A stretch of 64,000 nucleotides of DNA from contig NZ_JANZNT010000001.1 of the NCBI RefSeq assembly GCF_025153455.1, forward strand, positions 62,001 to 126,000, in the 5' to 3' direction. The translations under genes and the position numbers were made by a program. Below are positions 23,649-32,757 of the stretch, piece by piece (the first letter of the stretch is position 1; each line of letters begins with the position of its first letter). This DNA is from Sphingomonas sp. BGYR3 (GTDB taxonomy: Bacteria > Pseudomonadota > Alphaproteobacteria > Sphingomonadales > Sphingomonadaceae). Below the pieces are notes generated by a model. The model worked only from the letters and a program-made list of their open reading frames with translations, was not told where the DNA came from and searched no databases.

Positions 23649-24431
23649 TCAGAAGCTCGGCTGTTCCGGGTCGCCGTCGGGCACCGGCAGGTGGATGCCG
23701 CATTCCGTCTTGTCCCAGCCGGACCAGCGGCCCGAACGCGGATCCTCGCCCGGTGCGACGCGCGCGGTACACGGCGCACAGCCGATCGACGGATAGCCCT
23801 GCTCGACCAGCGGATGCCGGGGCAGGTCCTGTTCGGTCAGATAGGCCTGCAGATCCGCCGACGTCCATGTGACCAGCGGGTTGAACTTGATCCGACCCTG
23901 CGTATCCGATGCGTCAAGCTCGAACCGGGGCAGGGCCGCTCGCGTCGATGCCTGAAACGCCTTTCGCCCGGTGATGCTGGCATCGAAATCAGCCAGCGCC
24001 CGGGCCAGCGGGATCACCTTTCGAATCTCGCAACAGCCATCCGGGTCATAGGACCAGCGAAGGCCGCTTTCGTCCTTTTTTGCCAGCGTTTCCGGATCAG
24101 GCTGAATGATGCGCAGATCGGTCAGGCCAAGGTGCGCGACCAGCGTGTCGCGATAGGCCAGCGTCTCCGGAAAATGCTTCAGCGTCTCAAGGAAGATGAC
24201 CGGCGTGGCGGGATCCACCCGCGCGATCAGGTCCAGCAGCACGGCCGATTCCGCGCCGAACGAAGAAACCACGGCAGCATCGCCCAGCATCCGCTCACCC
24301 AGCACGGTGCGCAGCATCTCCAGCGTGTCCGTGCCCCGGAACAGGTTGTTCAACCGATGCGCATCCGCCGCCGTGAACCGCGGCGCGGTGTCGATCCGGT
24401 CAATGGGGCGGGTGGCAACGGATTTAGCCAT
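23649..24431 (-). CDS. cysH: Phosphoadenylyl/adenylyl-sulfate reductase (iron-sulfur type)
   Basis: A 260-residue CysH that reduces activated sulfate to sulfite. Cys133-Cys134 and Cys218-x2-Cys221 are the ligands of a [4Fe-4S] cluster, present in the assimilatory APS-type reductases and absent from the E. coli PAPS enzyme, and Cys244 in ECGIH is the catalytic thiol. The PPi-loop-like SSFGAESAVLL is intact. It is the last gene of the SUMT-DUF2849-CysI-DUF934-CysH operon and overlaps DUF934 by eight bases. The cluster cysteines favour APS as substrate, although both may be used. Confidence 0.95.
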   Translation of the reverse strand: MAKSVATRPIDRIDTAPRFTAADAHRLNNLFRGTDTLEMLRTVLGERMLGDAAVVSSFGAESAVLLDLIARVDPATPVIFLETLKHFPETLAYRDTLVAHLGLTDLRIIQPDPETLAKKDESGLRWSYDPDGCCEIRKVIPLARALADFDASITGRKAFQASTRAALPRFELDASDTQGRIKFNPLVTWTSADLQAYLTEQDLPRHPLVEQGYPSIGCAPCTARVAPGEDPRSGRWSGWDKTECGIHLPVPDGDPEQPSF

Positions 24432-24849
24432 GGCGCAGTTTCCACACTGGCACGGCCGGGTCGGCCGCTGCCTGATAGACCACAGGATAGACGGTCAGCG
24501 CGTGATCGAGCACGGCGGGGTCGATGGGTGCGCGCGGGGCAAAGCTGTCGAACCCGCAGCGGCGCATGAAATTGACCTGATCGACCAGCACGTCGCCTTC
24601 GGCACGCAATTCACCGGCATAGCCAGCCTCACGAAGGATGCGGGCCGTCGAATAGCCGCGCCCGTCGCGGAACGTGGGAAACGCCACCTCGACAAGCGCC
24701 AGGCGGCCAAGATGCGGGATCAGCGCGCGGGCATCCTCACCCGGCTCGATCCGCACGGCGTTGGCATTGGATTCGCCGAGGAAGGCGTCCAGCGGAACGG
24801 GCGTCTGCTGCACGGCCGCGTCGTCGCGGAAACGGATGGGCTCAACCAT
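24424..24849 (-). CDS. DUF934 family protein of sulfite reductase operon
   Basis: A 141-residue cytoplasmic protein of DUF934 (oxidoreductase-like, no known reaction). Recognisable are LGRLALVEVAFPTFRDGRGYSTARILRE, the GRG-Y core, and GDVLVDQVNFMRRCGFDSF. It overlaps cysI upstream and cysH downstream by eight bases each, so it is bound tightly to sulfur assimilation. The lack of cysteines apart from one argues against a metal cluster; a regulatory or assembly role is possible but unproven. Confidence 0.88.
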   Translation of the reverse strand: MVEPIRFRDDAAVQQTPVPLDAFLGESNANAVRIEPGEDARALIPHLGRLALVEVAFPTFRDGRGYSTARILREAGYAGELRAEGDVLVDQVNFMRRCGFDSFAPRAPIDPAVLDHALTVYPVVYQAAADPAVPVWKLRHG

Positions 24850-26473
24850 AAAGCGCTTCCTTGAACGGGGCCATGCCGACGCGGCGATAGGTGTCGACGA
24901 AGCGTTCGCCCTCCACCCGGTCGCGCAGATAGACGTCAGTCACCTTTTCAACCGCATCGACGATGCCATCCTCGTCGAAACCCGGCCCGGTGATCGTCGC
25001 CAGGCTGACATCCTCGGCACCCGATCCGCCCAGCAGCAGCTGGTAATTCTCGACGCCTTTCCGGTCGACGCCCAGAATGCCGATATGCCCGGCATGGTGA
25101 TGCCCACAGGCGTTGATGCAGCCCGAAATCTTCAGCTTCAGTTCGCCCAGTTCGCGCTGGCGACCGATATCCGCAAATCGCGTCGCGATCTTTTGCGCCA
25201 CCGGGATCGAGCGGGCATTGGCCAGCGAGCAGTAGTCCAGACCGGGGCAGGCGATGATGTCGCTGATCAGGTCCAGGTTCGGCTCTGCCAGACCCGCCTC
25301 CGTCAGCGCCTGCCACACGGCGTACAGGTCGCTTTTGCGGACATGCGGCAGCACGATGTTCTGGCTGTGCGTAACGCGCAGTTCGTCAAAGCTGTAGCGT
25401 TCGGCAAGGTCGGCAATCACATCGATCTGATCGGCGGTCGCATCGCCCGGGATGCCACCTGCGGGCTTCAGGCTGATCGTGACGACAGAATAACCGGGCT
25501 GTTTGTGCGCGCCGACATTCTGGTCCACCCACACTGCGAAATCGGGATCGGTCCGGTCCAGCGTATCGGTCAGCCCCTGCTCGAACGCGGGCGCGGCGAA
25601 ATAGGCGGCGATGCGATCAAACTCGGCCTGTGGCGGGTCGATCCCCAGCGCCTTTACCGCGATGAACTCTTCCTCGACCTGACGGCGATAATCGTCCGCG
25701 CCGATTTCGTGGACCAGGATCTTGATCCGCGCCTTGTAGATATTGTCGCGCCGGCCATAGCGGTTGTAGACGCGTAGGCACGCCTCAAGATAGCTGAGCA
25801 GGTCGGCCAGCGGCACGAAATCCTTGATCTCCGGCGCGATCATCGGGGTACGGCCCATGCCGCCGCCCACGAATACGCGGGCGCCATGCTCGCCGTTCCG
25901 CTCGACAATCTCGATCCCGATATCGTGCAGCCGCATTGCTGCCCGGTCGGTGGGCGACGCGATGACCGCGATCTTGAACTTGCGCGGCAGATAGCTGAAT
26001 TCGGGGTGGAACGTGCTCCATTGGCGGAGCAGTTCGGCCCATGGGCGCGGGTCCGTCACCTCATCTGCGGCGGCCCCGGCAAACTGGTCGGACGAAATGT
26101 TGCGGATGCAATTGCCGCTGGTCTGGATGGCGTGCATCTCGACACTGGCCAGATCGGCGAGGATATCGGGCGCATCCTCCAGCTTGATCCAGTTGTACTG
26201 GATGTTCTGGCGCGTGGTGAAATGGCCATATCCGCGGTCATATTTCCGCGCGATGTGGCCCAGCATCCGCATCTGGCGGCTGTCCATCGTGCCATAGGGG
26301 ACGGCGACGCGCAGCATATAGGCGTGAAGCTGAAGATACAGGCCGTTCATCAGGCGCAGCGGCTTGAACTGGTCCTCGGTAATCTCTCCGGCCAGGCGGC
26401 GGCGCACCTGATCCCGGAATTCGGCAACCCGCGCATCGACGATCGCCTGGTCATACTGGTCGTACTTGTACAT
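24842..26473 (-). CDS. cysI: Nitrite/sulfite reductase, ferredoxin-type hemoprotein
   Basis: A 543-residue siroheme-[4Fe-4S] reductase that takes sulfite to sulfide with six electrons. The cluster cysteines are in CPGLDYCSLA and SGCINACGHHH, and the two ferredoxin-like repeats are visible, for example NGLYLQLHAYMLRVAVPYG and YGHFTTRQNIQYNWI. The start MYKYDQYDQAIV is typical. No flavoprotein partner (CysJ) is present, so electrons probably come from ferredoxin. SUMT upstream supplies the siroheme precursor. Context, rather than sequence, favours sulfite over nitrite. Confidence 0.92.
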   Translation of the reverse strand: MYKYDQYDQAIVDARVAEFRDQVRRRLAGEITEDQFKPLRLMNGLYLQLHAYMLRVAVPYGTMDSRQMRMLGHIARKYDRGYGHFTTRQNIQYNWIKLEDAPDILADLASVEMHAIQTSGNCIRNISSDQFAGAAADEVTDPRPWAELLRQWSTFHPEFSYLPRKFKIAVIASPTDRAAMRLHDIGIEIVERNGEHGARVFVGGGMGRTPMIAPEIKDFVPLADLLSYLEACLRVYNRYGRRDNIYKARIKILVHEIGADDYRRQVEEEFIAVKALGIDPPQAEFDRIAAYFAAPAFEQGLTDTLDRTDPDFAVWVDQNVGAHKQPGYSVVTISLKPAGGIPGDATADQIDVIADLAERYSFDELRVTHSQNIVLPHVRKSDLYAVWQALTEAGLAEPNLDLISDIIACPGLDYCSLANARSIPVAQKIATRFADIGRQRELGELKLKISGCINACGHHHAGHIGILGVDRKGVENYQLLLGGSGAEDVSLATITGPGFDEDGIVDAVEKVTDVYLRDRVEGERFVDTYRRVGMAPFKEALYG

Positions 26474-26514
26474 CGCTTACCTCGTCGCGCCGGCACGTGC
26501 CGGAATGCGGATGT

Positions 26515-26808
26515 TCATTTCACCACCGTCGCCAGATCGGCGTCCGGCGAAAGGCTAAGGTCAAGGCGCACCGTGGGGCCAAGCGCCCGGATCCGGTCCT
26601 TGATATGGGCGGGGCGCGGGCCGTCCGGCGTTTCGACCGCGTCGATCAGATAGGCGGCGTTGACCCGGCGGGCGCTCTGTTCGGCGTTCAGCACCGCCTC
26701 GCCCTCTGTCCCGACATCCACCGCGTCGGCGACATGGCGCGACCAGCCCGATCCGGTCCACCAGATCACATCGCCCGATGCCAAATCGTTTCCGGTCAGC
26801 AATTTCAC
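26515..26808 (-). CDS. DUF2849 family protein
   Basis: A 97-residue protein of DUF2849, regularly found beside CysI in alphaproteobacteria. It begins MKLLTGNDLASGDVIWW and contains a conserved NAEQSARRVNAAYLIDAV block. No catalytic residues or metal ligands are evident. Its ATG overlaps the stop of the SUMT gene (ATGA, 26805-26808). The strict operon position suggests a role in siroheme loading or electron transfer to CysI, which is my inference. Confidence 0.85.
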   Translation of the reverse strand: MKLLTGNDLASGDVIWWTGSGWSRHVADAVDVGTEGEAVLNAEQSARRVNAAYLIDAVETPDGPRPAHIKDRIRALGPTVRLDLSLSPDADLATVVK

Positions 26809-27605
26809 GCAATTGTCTCCGCTTGATTGGCCAGTTGGTGCAGTGCGTCCGTCGCGCGGGCCAGCGCAGCGACCTCGCCCACCACGATGATCGCGGGGCT
26901 GGCCACGCCTTCCCGCACGATCATGTCGCCGAGGTCGGTCAGCAGCGTGCGCAGCACGCGCCGGTCGGGCCGTGTCGCCCGTTCGATCACCGCAACGGGA
27001 ATACCCGGCGATACGCCGTCAGCAATCAGTTTTTCCGTAATGTCCGTGGCGGTCGCAACGCCCATATAGATGACCAGCGTCCGCCCCTTGCCCGCCAGCC
27101 CGGACCAGTTCTGATCCGACAGGCCGCGGCATTGCCCGGCGACAAAGGTAACGGCGCTGGCGTGATCGCGGTGCGTCAGCGGCAACAGTGCCTCTGCCGC
27201 GCCGCCGATGGCCGCCGAAATGCCCGGAATGACCCTAACGGGAACGCCCGCGGCCTCCAGCTCGGCCACTTCCTCGCCACCGCGACCAAAGATGAACGGG
27301 TCCCCGCCCTTCAGCCGAACGACATCATGACCGTCCTTTGCCAGCGAGACGAGCAGGGCGTTGATCCCCTCCTGTGGCAGGGCGTGGCGCGAACGCTGCT
27401 TGGCGACGCTGATCCTGCGCGCCGTTTCGGGGATCAACGCCATGATCCCGCCACCGACCAGGCCGTCATGCACAACGATGCTGGCGGTGGTCAGCGCGCG
27501 ATACGCAGCAATGGTCAGCAGGTCCGGATCGCCCGGACCTGCTCCGACCAGGATCACCTGGCCGACACCATCGTGGTTCAGCCGCTTGGGAGCGTTGCTT
27601 TCCAT
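26805..27605 (-). CDS. cobA: Uroporphyrinogen-III C-methyltransferase (SUMT)
   Basis: A 266-residue SUMT, which methylates uroporphyrinogen III twice with S-adenosylmethionine to give precorrin-2. The start LVGAGPGDPDLLTIAAYRAL, the region VRLKGGDPFIFGRGGEEV and ALLPLTHRDHA mark the family. It is a stand-alone SUMT and lacks the dehydrogenase/ferrochelatase half of E. coli CysG, so precorrin-2 to siroheme conversion needs an enzyme outside this window. It heads the sulfite operon 73 bases after astD. Siroheme for CysI is its obvious job here. Confidence 0.94.
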   Translation of the reverse strand: MESNAPKRLNHDGVGQVILVGAGPGDPDLLTIAAYRALTTASIVVHDGLVGGGIMALIPETARRISVAKQRSRHALPQEGINALLVSLAKDGHDVVRLKGGDPFIFGRGGEEVAELEAAGVPVRVIPGISAAIGGAAEALLPLTHRDHASAVTFVAGQCRGLSDQNWSGLAGKGRTLVIYMGVATATDITEKLIADGVSPGIPVAVIERATRPDRRVLRTLLTDLGDMIVREGVASPAIIVVGEVAALARATDALHQLANQAETIA

Positions 27606-27678
27606 CGCTGCGAGATGCGTTTGGGCGAGGCATTCCGCAACGCAAGGTTGCTTTGACCGGGTTTAGCCCAGCTATGCC

Positions 27679-29091
27679 TTAACCGTCGCGCAGCCCGATG
27701 CCGATCGATGCCCGCGCCTGATCCACCTCTGACGACACCACCGGATAGGCGCAGTAATCCGCGGCATAATAGGCGCTGGGGCGATGATTGCCGGACCAGC
27801 CGATGCCGCCAAAGGGCGCAGCGGAGGATGCGCCGTTTGTCGGCCGGTTCCAGTTGATGATGCCCGCCCGGATATTGGCCCAGAACTGGTCGTACAGGGC
27901 CGGGTTCTGGCTGATCAGCGTGGCGGAAAGGCCATAGCGGGTTGCGTTCGCCTCCCGGATCGCCGCATCGAAACTGTCGGCGCGCGATACCTGCAGGATC
28001 GGGCCGAACAGTTCGACATCCGGTCGGTCGGCTGCGTCGGTCATGTCGATGATCGCGGGCGACAGGAATGGCCGGTCGTCCATTGGCCGCTCAAGATAGC
28101 GAACCGGCTTTCCGCCGCGCGTCAGCAGCGACAAAAAGCTTTCCTGCAGCATATCGGCGGCGTCATTGTCGATCACCGGACCCATAAAGGGCTGCGGGTC
28201 GGAATGCGGCTCGCCAAAGATCAGCCGTCCGGCAAGCCGGTCGATTTCGGTCATCAGCGGATCATAGAGCTTCTGATCGACGATCAGACGCCGGCCCGCC
28301 GTGCACCGCTGCCCGGCGGAGGTGAAGGCCGACTGCACCACCAATACCGCTGCGGAATACAGGTCCGGCGTGTCGAACACGACGATCGGGTTGTTGCCGC
28401 CCATTTCCAGCGCCAGGATCTTCTCCGGCCGCTCGGCAAACTGACGGTTCAGCGCAATGCCCGTGCGCGCCGATCCGGTGAACAACAGGCCGTCGATATC
28501 CGGATGGGCCGAAAGGGCGCGGCCCTCATCCGGCCCGCCGATCAACAGCCGTACGCACGCCTCCGGCACCCCGGCCTCGCGGTAGCAGTCGATCAGGAAT
28601 GCGCCGGTCGCCGGGGTTTTCTCCGATGGCTTGAATACAACCGCATTGCCCGCGATCAGCGCAGGAACGATGTGCCCGTTCGGCAGATGCGCCGGAAAAT
28701 TGTACGGGCCAAGCACCGCAAGCACGCCATGCGGTTTGTGCCGCACCGCCAGCCGGCCGCCCATCGCCTGTTCAACCCGGCGCTGGCCGGTCCGGTCGGA
28801 ATAGGCGGTGACGGAAATATCGACCTTGGCGATGACCGTATCGACTTCGGTCCGCGCTTCCCACAGGGGCTTGCCCGTTTCGCGGGCGATCAGGTCGGCA
28901 AACGCCTCGTGCCGCGACCGCACGACATTGGCGAAGCGCCGCAGCGTTTCGATGCGATAGGTGACGGGACGCGCAGCCCAGGCGGCCCAGCCCTGCCGCG
29001 CGGCAGCGACTTCGGCATCGGCACTGCCGATTTCCCCTTCCCACAGAGCAGCCCCGGTCGCTGGCTCAAAAGAAACGATCTTCGCGCTCAT
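27679..29091 (-). CDS. astD: Succinylglutamate-semialdehyde dehydrogenase
   Basis: A 470-residue aldehyde dehydrogenase that completes the arginine succinyltransferase pathway by oxidising N-succinylglutamate semialdehyde. Catalytic Cys is in SAGQRCTAGRRL and Glu in LEMGGNNP; the start IVSFEPATGAALWEG and the end GNHRPSAYYAADYCAYPVVS are AstD hallmarks. No astA, astB, astC or astE is in the window, so it is separated from its pathway partners. I chose ATG 29091 by family alignment; 21 upstream in-frame codons look non-coding. Confidence 0.9.
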   Translation of the reverse strand: MSAKIVSFEPATGAALWEGEIGSADAEVAAARQGWAAWAARPVTYRIETLRRFANVVRSRHEAFADLIARETGKPLWEARTEVDTVIAKVDISVTAYSDRTGQRRVEQAMGGRLAVRHKPHGVLAVLGPYNFPAHLPNGHIVPALIAGNAVVFKPSEKTPATGAFLIDCYREAGVPEACVRLLIGGPDEGRALSAHPDIDGLLFTGSARTGIALNRQFAERPEKILALEMGGNNPIVVFDTPDLYSAAVLVVQSAFTSAGQRCTAGRRLIVDQKLYDPLMTEIDRLAGRLIFGEPHSDPQPFMGPVIDNDAADMLQESFLSLLTRGGKPVRYLERPMDDRPFLSPAIIDMTDAADRPDVELFGPILQVSRADSFDAAIREANATRYGLSATLISQNPALYDQFWANIRAGIINWNRPTNGASSAAPFGGIGWSGNHRPSAYYAADYCAYPVVSSEVDQARASIGIGLRDG

Positions 29092-29176
29092 CCGTGTCGC
29101 ATCCAACCCCTTGCCGGCCCTGCGCTTGCCAGAAATCGGCGGCGTGCGCCACACCTCGCTTTCATGCCTCGTGACG

Positions 29177-30571
29177 TCATGCCAGCGCCTGGCCCATCCG
29201 CCGGATCGCCGCTATCTTCCGGTTGAACGGTTCCCAGTCGCCGTCCCGGTCAATCGCGGCCCAGATTGCCTCCACCTCGTCGATCAGCATCGAACAGGGT
29301 TCAGGGTCCGACCAATAGGGATCATCGCGTTGCTTGCGGGGCGCGCGACCGGCCATCGCAGCCCTGACCGGATCGAACGGCGCGGCATAGCTGTCCGGCA
29401 AGGTGCCGCCGAACCCGTCGAAAAAGAACCGGTCGATCCCGATGCCCGTTTCGCGCAGCGCCGCCTCGGCCGCTTCGACCAGCGCAATGTCGCCCGACAG
29501 GTCGCCGGGTTTCAGGCCCAGCCGCCACAGGAAGCCGGCGGCAATCGCCTCCTGATAGGCTTGAGGAAACTGTTCCAGCGCCTCGATCAGGGGCGGTGCC
29601 TCGCTGATCGTCCGCAGCGCGACGGCCAGCTGCATGGCGTCCCAATGGATCGCCTCTGGCTGGCGGCCAAAGGCGTACAGGCCCGCATGATCGAAATAGG
29701 CCGCGGTAAAGCCGGGGTCCCATTGCGGCGTCCAGCGCCACGGCCCGTAATCGAAACTTTCGCCCGTGACGTTGATATTGTCCGAATTCAGCACGCCGTG
29801 AACAAATCCCGACGCCATGAAACTGGCCGCCATCCGGGCCGTCCGCTGCACGACCAGCGCCAGCAGGCGTGCGGCCGGCGCATCGCCCGGCGCTTCCCCG
29901 AAATAGGTGGCAAGGACATATCGGGTCAGCTTCAGCATCCGTTCGGCATCGCGCTCATGCGCCAGCCGCTGGAACATCCCGATGCGGATGTGCCCGTGGC
30001 TCAACCGCACCAGCACCGCGGACCGGGTGGGGGAGGGCTCGTCATTACGCTCCAGCGCCTCGCCCGTTTCGATCAGGGAAAAGGTCTTGGAAGTATCGAC
30101 GCCCTGCGCCTCCAGCATTTCGGTGGCCAGCACCTCGCGAACCCCGCCTTTCAGCGTCAGCCGCCCGTCCCCGAACCGGCTATAGGGTGTGCGCCCCGAC
30201 CCCTTGGTGCCAAGGTCGAGCAGCCGGTTCGCGCCATCGCGCAGCTGGGCGAACAGGAACCCGCGACCGTCGCCGATTTCCGGGTTGTACACGCGGAACT
30301 GATGCCCGTGATACCGCAGGGCCAGCGGCTGCGGCAGATTGTCCGGCAACGGGCGGAACCGGCCGAAATGCTGGGTCCATTCGGCATCGTCCAGGCCGGC
30401 CAGACCGACCGCATCGGCCCATCGATCGTTCCTGAACCGCACAATGGCTTGGGGAAAGGCAGCGGCATGGACGGGATCTGCAAATCCTTCGCCCAGCGTC
30501 AGGAACTGCGGATCGGGGCGATAGGGGGACGGGCGGGGCGGCACGATGGCGGCTTGCGGCGCAATGATCAT
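29177..30571 (-). CDS. selO: Protein adenylyltransferase SelO (YdiU family)
   Basis: A 464-residue pseudokinase-fold AMPylase that moves AMP to protein hydroxyls, linked to redox stress. Typical parts are FRNDRWA, LALRYHGHQFRVYNPEIGDGRGF (in two blocks), GTKGSGRTPYSRFGDGRLTLKGG, HGVLNSDNINVTG and FDYGPWRW. No selenocysteine is expected here: the name comes from eukaryotic forms and the protein ends RRMGQALA. ATG 30571 is only 18 bases from the start codon of the divergent hydrolase gene, so the promoters must overlap coding DNA. An upstream in-frame ATG cannot be excluded. Confidence 0.92.
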   Translation of the reverse strand: MIIAPQAAIVPPRPSPYRPDPQFLTLGEGFADPVHAAAFPQAIVRFRNDRWADAVGLAGLDDAEWTQHFGRFRPLPDNLPQPLALRYHGHQFRVYNPEIGDGRGFLFAQLRDGANRLLDLGTKGSGRTPYSRFGDGRLTLKGGVREVLATEMLEAQGVDTSKTFSLIETGEALERNDEPSPTRSAVLVRLSHGHIRIGMFQRLAHERDAERMLKLTRYVLATYFGEAPGDAPAARLLALVVQRTARMAASFMASGFVHGVLNSDNINVTGESFDYGPWRWTPQWDPGFTAAYFDHAGLYAFGRQPEAIHWDAMQLAVALRTISEAPPLIEALEQFPQAYQEAIAAGFLWRLGLKPGDLSGDIALVEAAEAALRETGIGIDRFFFDGFGGTLPDSYAAPFDPVRAAMAGRAPRKQRDDPYWSDPEPCSMLIDEVEAIWAAIDRDGDWEPFNRKIAAIRRMGQALA

Positions 30572-30589
30572 CCGTGGATATGGGGGGAG

Positions 30590-31498
30590 ATGGCGGATCG
30601 AAACAACCCGGTCATGGAACATGGCGGCCAGGCCCCGGCCTATGTCGATGGCTATTGGTGGTCGAAGGACGGGTTGCGCCTGCATTATCGCGACTATCCG
30701 GGGCGTTCCGACAGGCCGGTGATTCTTTGTATTCCCGGCCTGACCCGCAATGCCCGGGATTTTGAGGGGCTGGCCGCGCGGCTGGCGGGGGAATGGCGCA
30801 TCATCGCCGTCGACCTGCGCGGCCGGGGCGAAAGCGCCTATGCCCGCGATCCGATGACCTATGTCCCGCTGACCTATCTTCAGGATCTGGATGCGCTGAT
30901 CGGCGAACTGGGGCTGGACCGGATGATCTTGTTCGGTACGTCGCTGGGCGGCATCCTGACCATGCTGCTGGCGACGGCAGAGCGGGGACGGATCGCCGGC
31001 GCGCTGTTGAACGATGTCGGGCCGGAATTGGAAGCGGCGGGTCTTTCCCGCATTCGCGGCTATGTCGGCCGGGCGGTCTGGCATCCCACGTGGATGCACG
31101 CGGCCCGCGCGCTGGCCGATGCCAACCGCGATATCTATCCCCGATATGACATCCCCCAATGGCTGACCATGGCCAAACGCCTGTTCCGGCTTAACAGTCA
31201 GGGGCGCATCGTCCTGGATTACGACATGAAGATCGCAGAGCCGTTCCGCGTGCCGGGGAATGAGGCCGGGCCCGATATGTGGGGCGCCTATGACGCGCTG
31301 GGCGATGTGCCGGTGCTGGTGCTGCGGGGTGCGCTGTCCGACATTCTGGGCGCCGATGCCCAGCGGCGCATGGCAGAGCGGCTGCCCGGAGCCGTCGCCG
31401 TCACCGTGCCGGATGTCGGCCACACCCCGACCCTGGACGAGCCGGAGGCGGTGGCCGCGATCGATGCGCTGTTGACCCGGATCAACGGCACCGTTTAG
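30590..31498 (+). CDS. Alpha/beta hydrolase
   Basis: A 302-residue cytoplasmic hydrolase. It shows HYRDYPG, the oxyanion segment CIPGLTRNARDFEGL, VDLRGRGESAY, the nucleophile elbow FGTSLGG (Ser in GxSxG), and the catalytic His in VGHTPTLDEP. No lid domain of unusual size is visible. The substrate is unknown. GGGGGGAG sits right before ATG 30590; ATG 30614 is an alternative. It is divergent from SelO and followed after eight bases by a glycosyltransferase. Confidence 0.88.
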   Translation: MADRNNPVMEHGGQAPAYVDGYWWSKDGLRLHYRDYPGRSDRPVILCIPGLTRNARDFEGLAARLAGEWRIIAVDLRGRGESAYARDPMTYVPLTYLQDLDALIGELGLDRMILFGTSLGGILTMLLATAERGRIAGALLNDVGPELEAAGLSRIRGYVGRAVWHPTWMHAARALADANRDIYPRYDIPQWLTMAKRLFRLNSQGRIVLDYDMKIAEPFRVPGNEAGPDMWGAYDALGDVPVLVLRGALSDILGADAQRRMAERLPGAVAVTVPDVGHTPTLDEPEAVAAIDALLTRINGTV

Positions 31499-31506
31499 CC
31501 GCACGC

Positions 31507-32646
31507 ATGGCCCAGCCGATCCACATCCTGCATCTCCATTCCAGTTTCGACCTGGGCGGTAAGGAGGCGCGTGCCGTGCGGCTGATGGCCGCATTCGGCG
31601 ACCGGGCGCGCCACACCATCGTTTCGGGCGTGCCCGATGCCCTTGGCGCCCGCGCTGCAATCCCCAAAGGCGTGCGGTACGAAATTGCTCAGGATCCGCC
31701 CCCCCTGACCGGCAAGCCTTCGGTCGCCCGCTATGAAGCCATTGCCCGCTTCATGCGCCGGTTCGACCTGGTGCTGACCTATAACTGGGGTGCGATCGAC
31801 GGGGTGATGGCCAAGCGCGTGTTCCCCAAGGGGACACCGCCGGTGGTGCATCATGAGGATGGGTTCAACGAGGACGAGGCGAGCGGCCTCAATCCAATCC
31901 GCAATGTCTATCGCCGCTTTGCCCTTGGCGCTGCCCATGCGCTGGTGGTGCCCAGCCACATCCTGGAAAAGATCGCGCTCGGTACTTGGAAACAGCCGTC
32001 ATCGCGGGTGCATCGCATCGCCAACGGCATCCCTGTCGCCCGCTATGCACAGGCGTGCTCGGCAAAAGCTATTCCGGGGTTCGTCCGCCGCGCCGACGAG
32101 GTGGTGGTCGGCACACTTGCCGGAATGCGGCCGGTCAAGGATTTGCCGATGCTGGTCCGTGCGGTGGCCGGCGTCGTCCATGCGCGGGTCCGGCTGGTGA
32201 TCGTCGGGGAGGGGCCGGAACGCGCGGCAATCATGGATGCGGCGGAACTGAACGGCATGGACGATATGGTCCACCTGCCCGGATTTCTGCCCGAACCCTG
32301 GCGCTATATGGGCCTGTTCGACATTTTCGCCCTGTCCTCCCGCAGCGAGCAGCAGCCGATTGCGGTGATGGAGGCCATGGCCGCCGGGTTGCCGGTCGTA
32401 TCGACACCGGTCGGCGACATCGCCCGGATGGTGGCGCCGGAAAACGAACCGCTGATCAGCATCGACCATAATCCTGTGCATCTGCGCGACCGGATTCAGG
32501 TGATGGCGCTGGATGCCGATGCGCGCCGCAGGATCGGTGCCGCCAATCAGGCGCAGGCGCGGGCGTTGTTCGATGAGGACCGCATGATTGCGGCCTATGC
32601 CGCGCTCTATGCCGGTGCGATGGGCAGGCCCGGAATATTGGGCTGA
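31507..32646 (+). CDS. Glycosyltransferase family 4 protein
   Basis: A 379-residue GT-B glycosyltransferase. The N-terminal domain has DLGGKEARAVRLM (acceptor side), and the C-terminal donor domain has VGTLAGMRPVKDLPMLVRA, LVIVGEGPERAAI and the EX7E-type SEQQPIAVMEAMAAGLPVVST, which contacts the nucleotide-sugar. It probably builds an exopolysaccharide or lipid-linked glycan; no polysaccharide cluster is nearby so the product is unknown. No signal peptide. It begins eight bases after the hydrolase stop. Confidence 0.9.
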   Translation: MAQPIHILHLHSSFDLGGKEARAVRLMAAFGDRARHTIVSGVPDALGARAAIPKGVRYEIAQDPPPLTGKPSVARYEAIARFMRRFDLVLTYNWGAIDGVMAKRVFPKGTPPVVHHEDGFNEDEASGLNPIRNVYRRFALGAAHALVVPSHILEKIALGTWKQPSSRVHRIANGIPVARYAQACSAKAIPGFVRRADEVVVGTLAGMRPVKDLPMLVRAVAGVVHARVRLVIVGEGPERAAIMDAAELNGMDDMVHLPGFLPEPWRYMGLFDIFALSSRSEQQPIAVMEAMAAGLPVVSTPVGDIARMVAPENEPLISIDHNPVHLRDRIQVMALDADARRRIGAANQAQARALFDEDRMIAAYAALYAGAMGRPGILG

Positions 32647-32757
32647 CGCCGGTCATGCGTGTTGCCCCAGCAGCACGCGTCAAGGAAATGCTCGCCCTCT
32701 TGCGCGGCATCCGCTAGTGACGGGGCGGGGAAGGTTGTTTGCTGTACCGGAGGCAGA

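Noticed and set aside
29177..31660. SelO extended to an 827-residue protein
   Set aside because: The extra 360 residues are antisense to the alpha/beta hydrolase and its neighbour and have no SelO similarity; the family start is at 30571.
32656..32680. Hairpin GCGTG(T)TGC / GCA(G)CACGC after the glycosyltransferase gene
   Set aside because: One mismatch, short stem and no U-tract; not strong enough to call a terminator.
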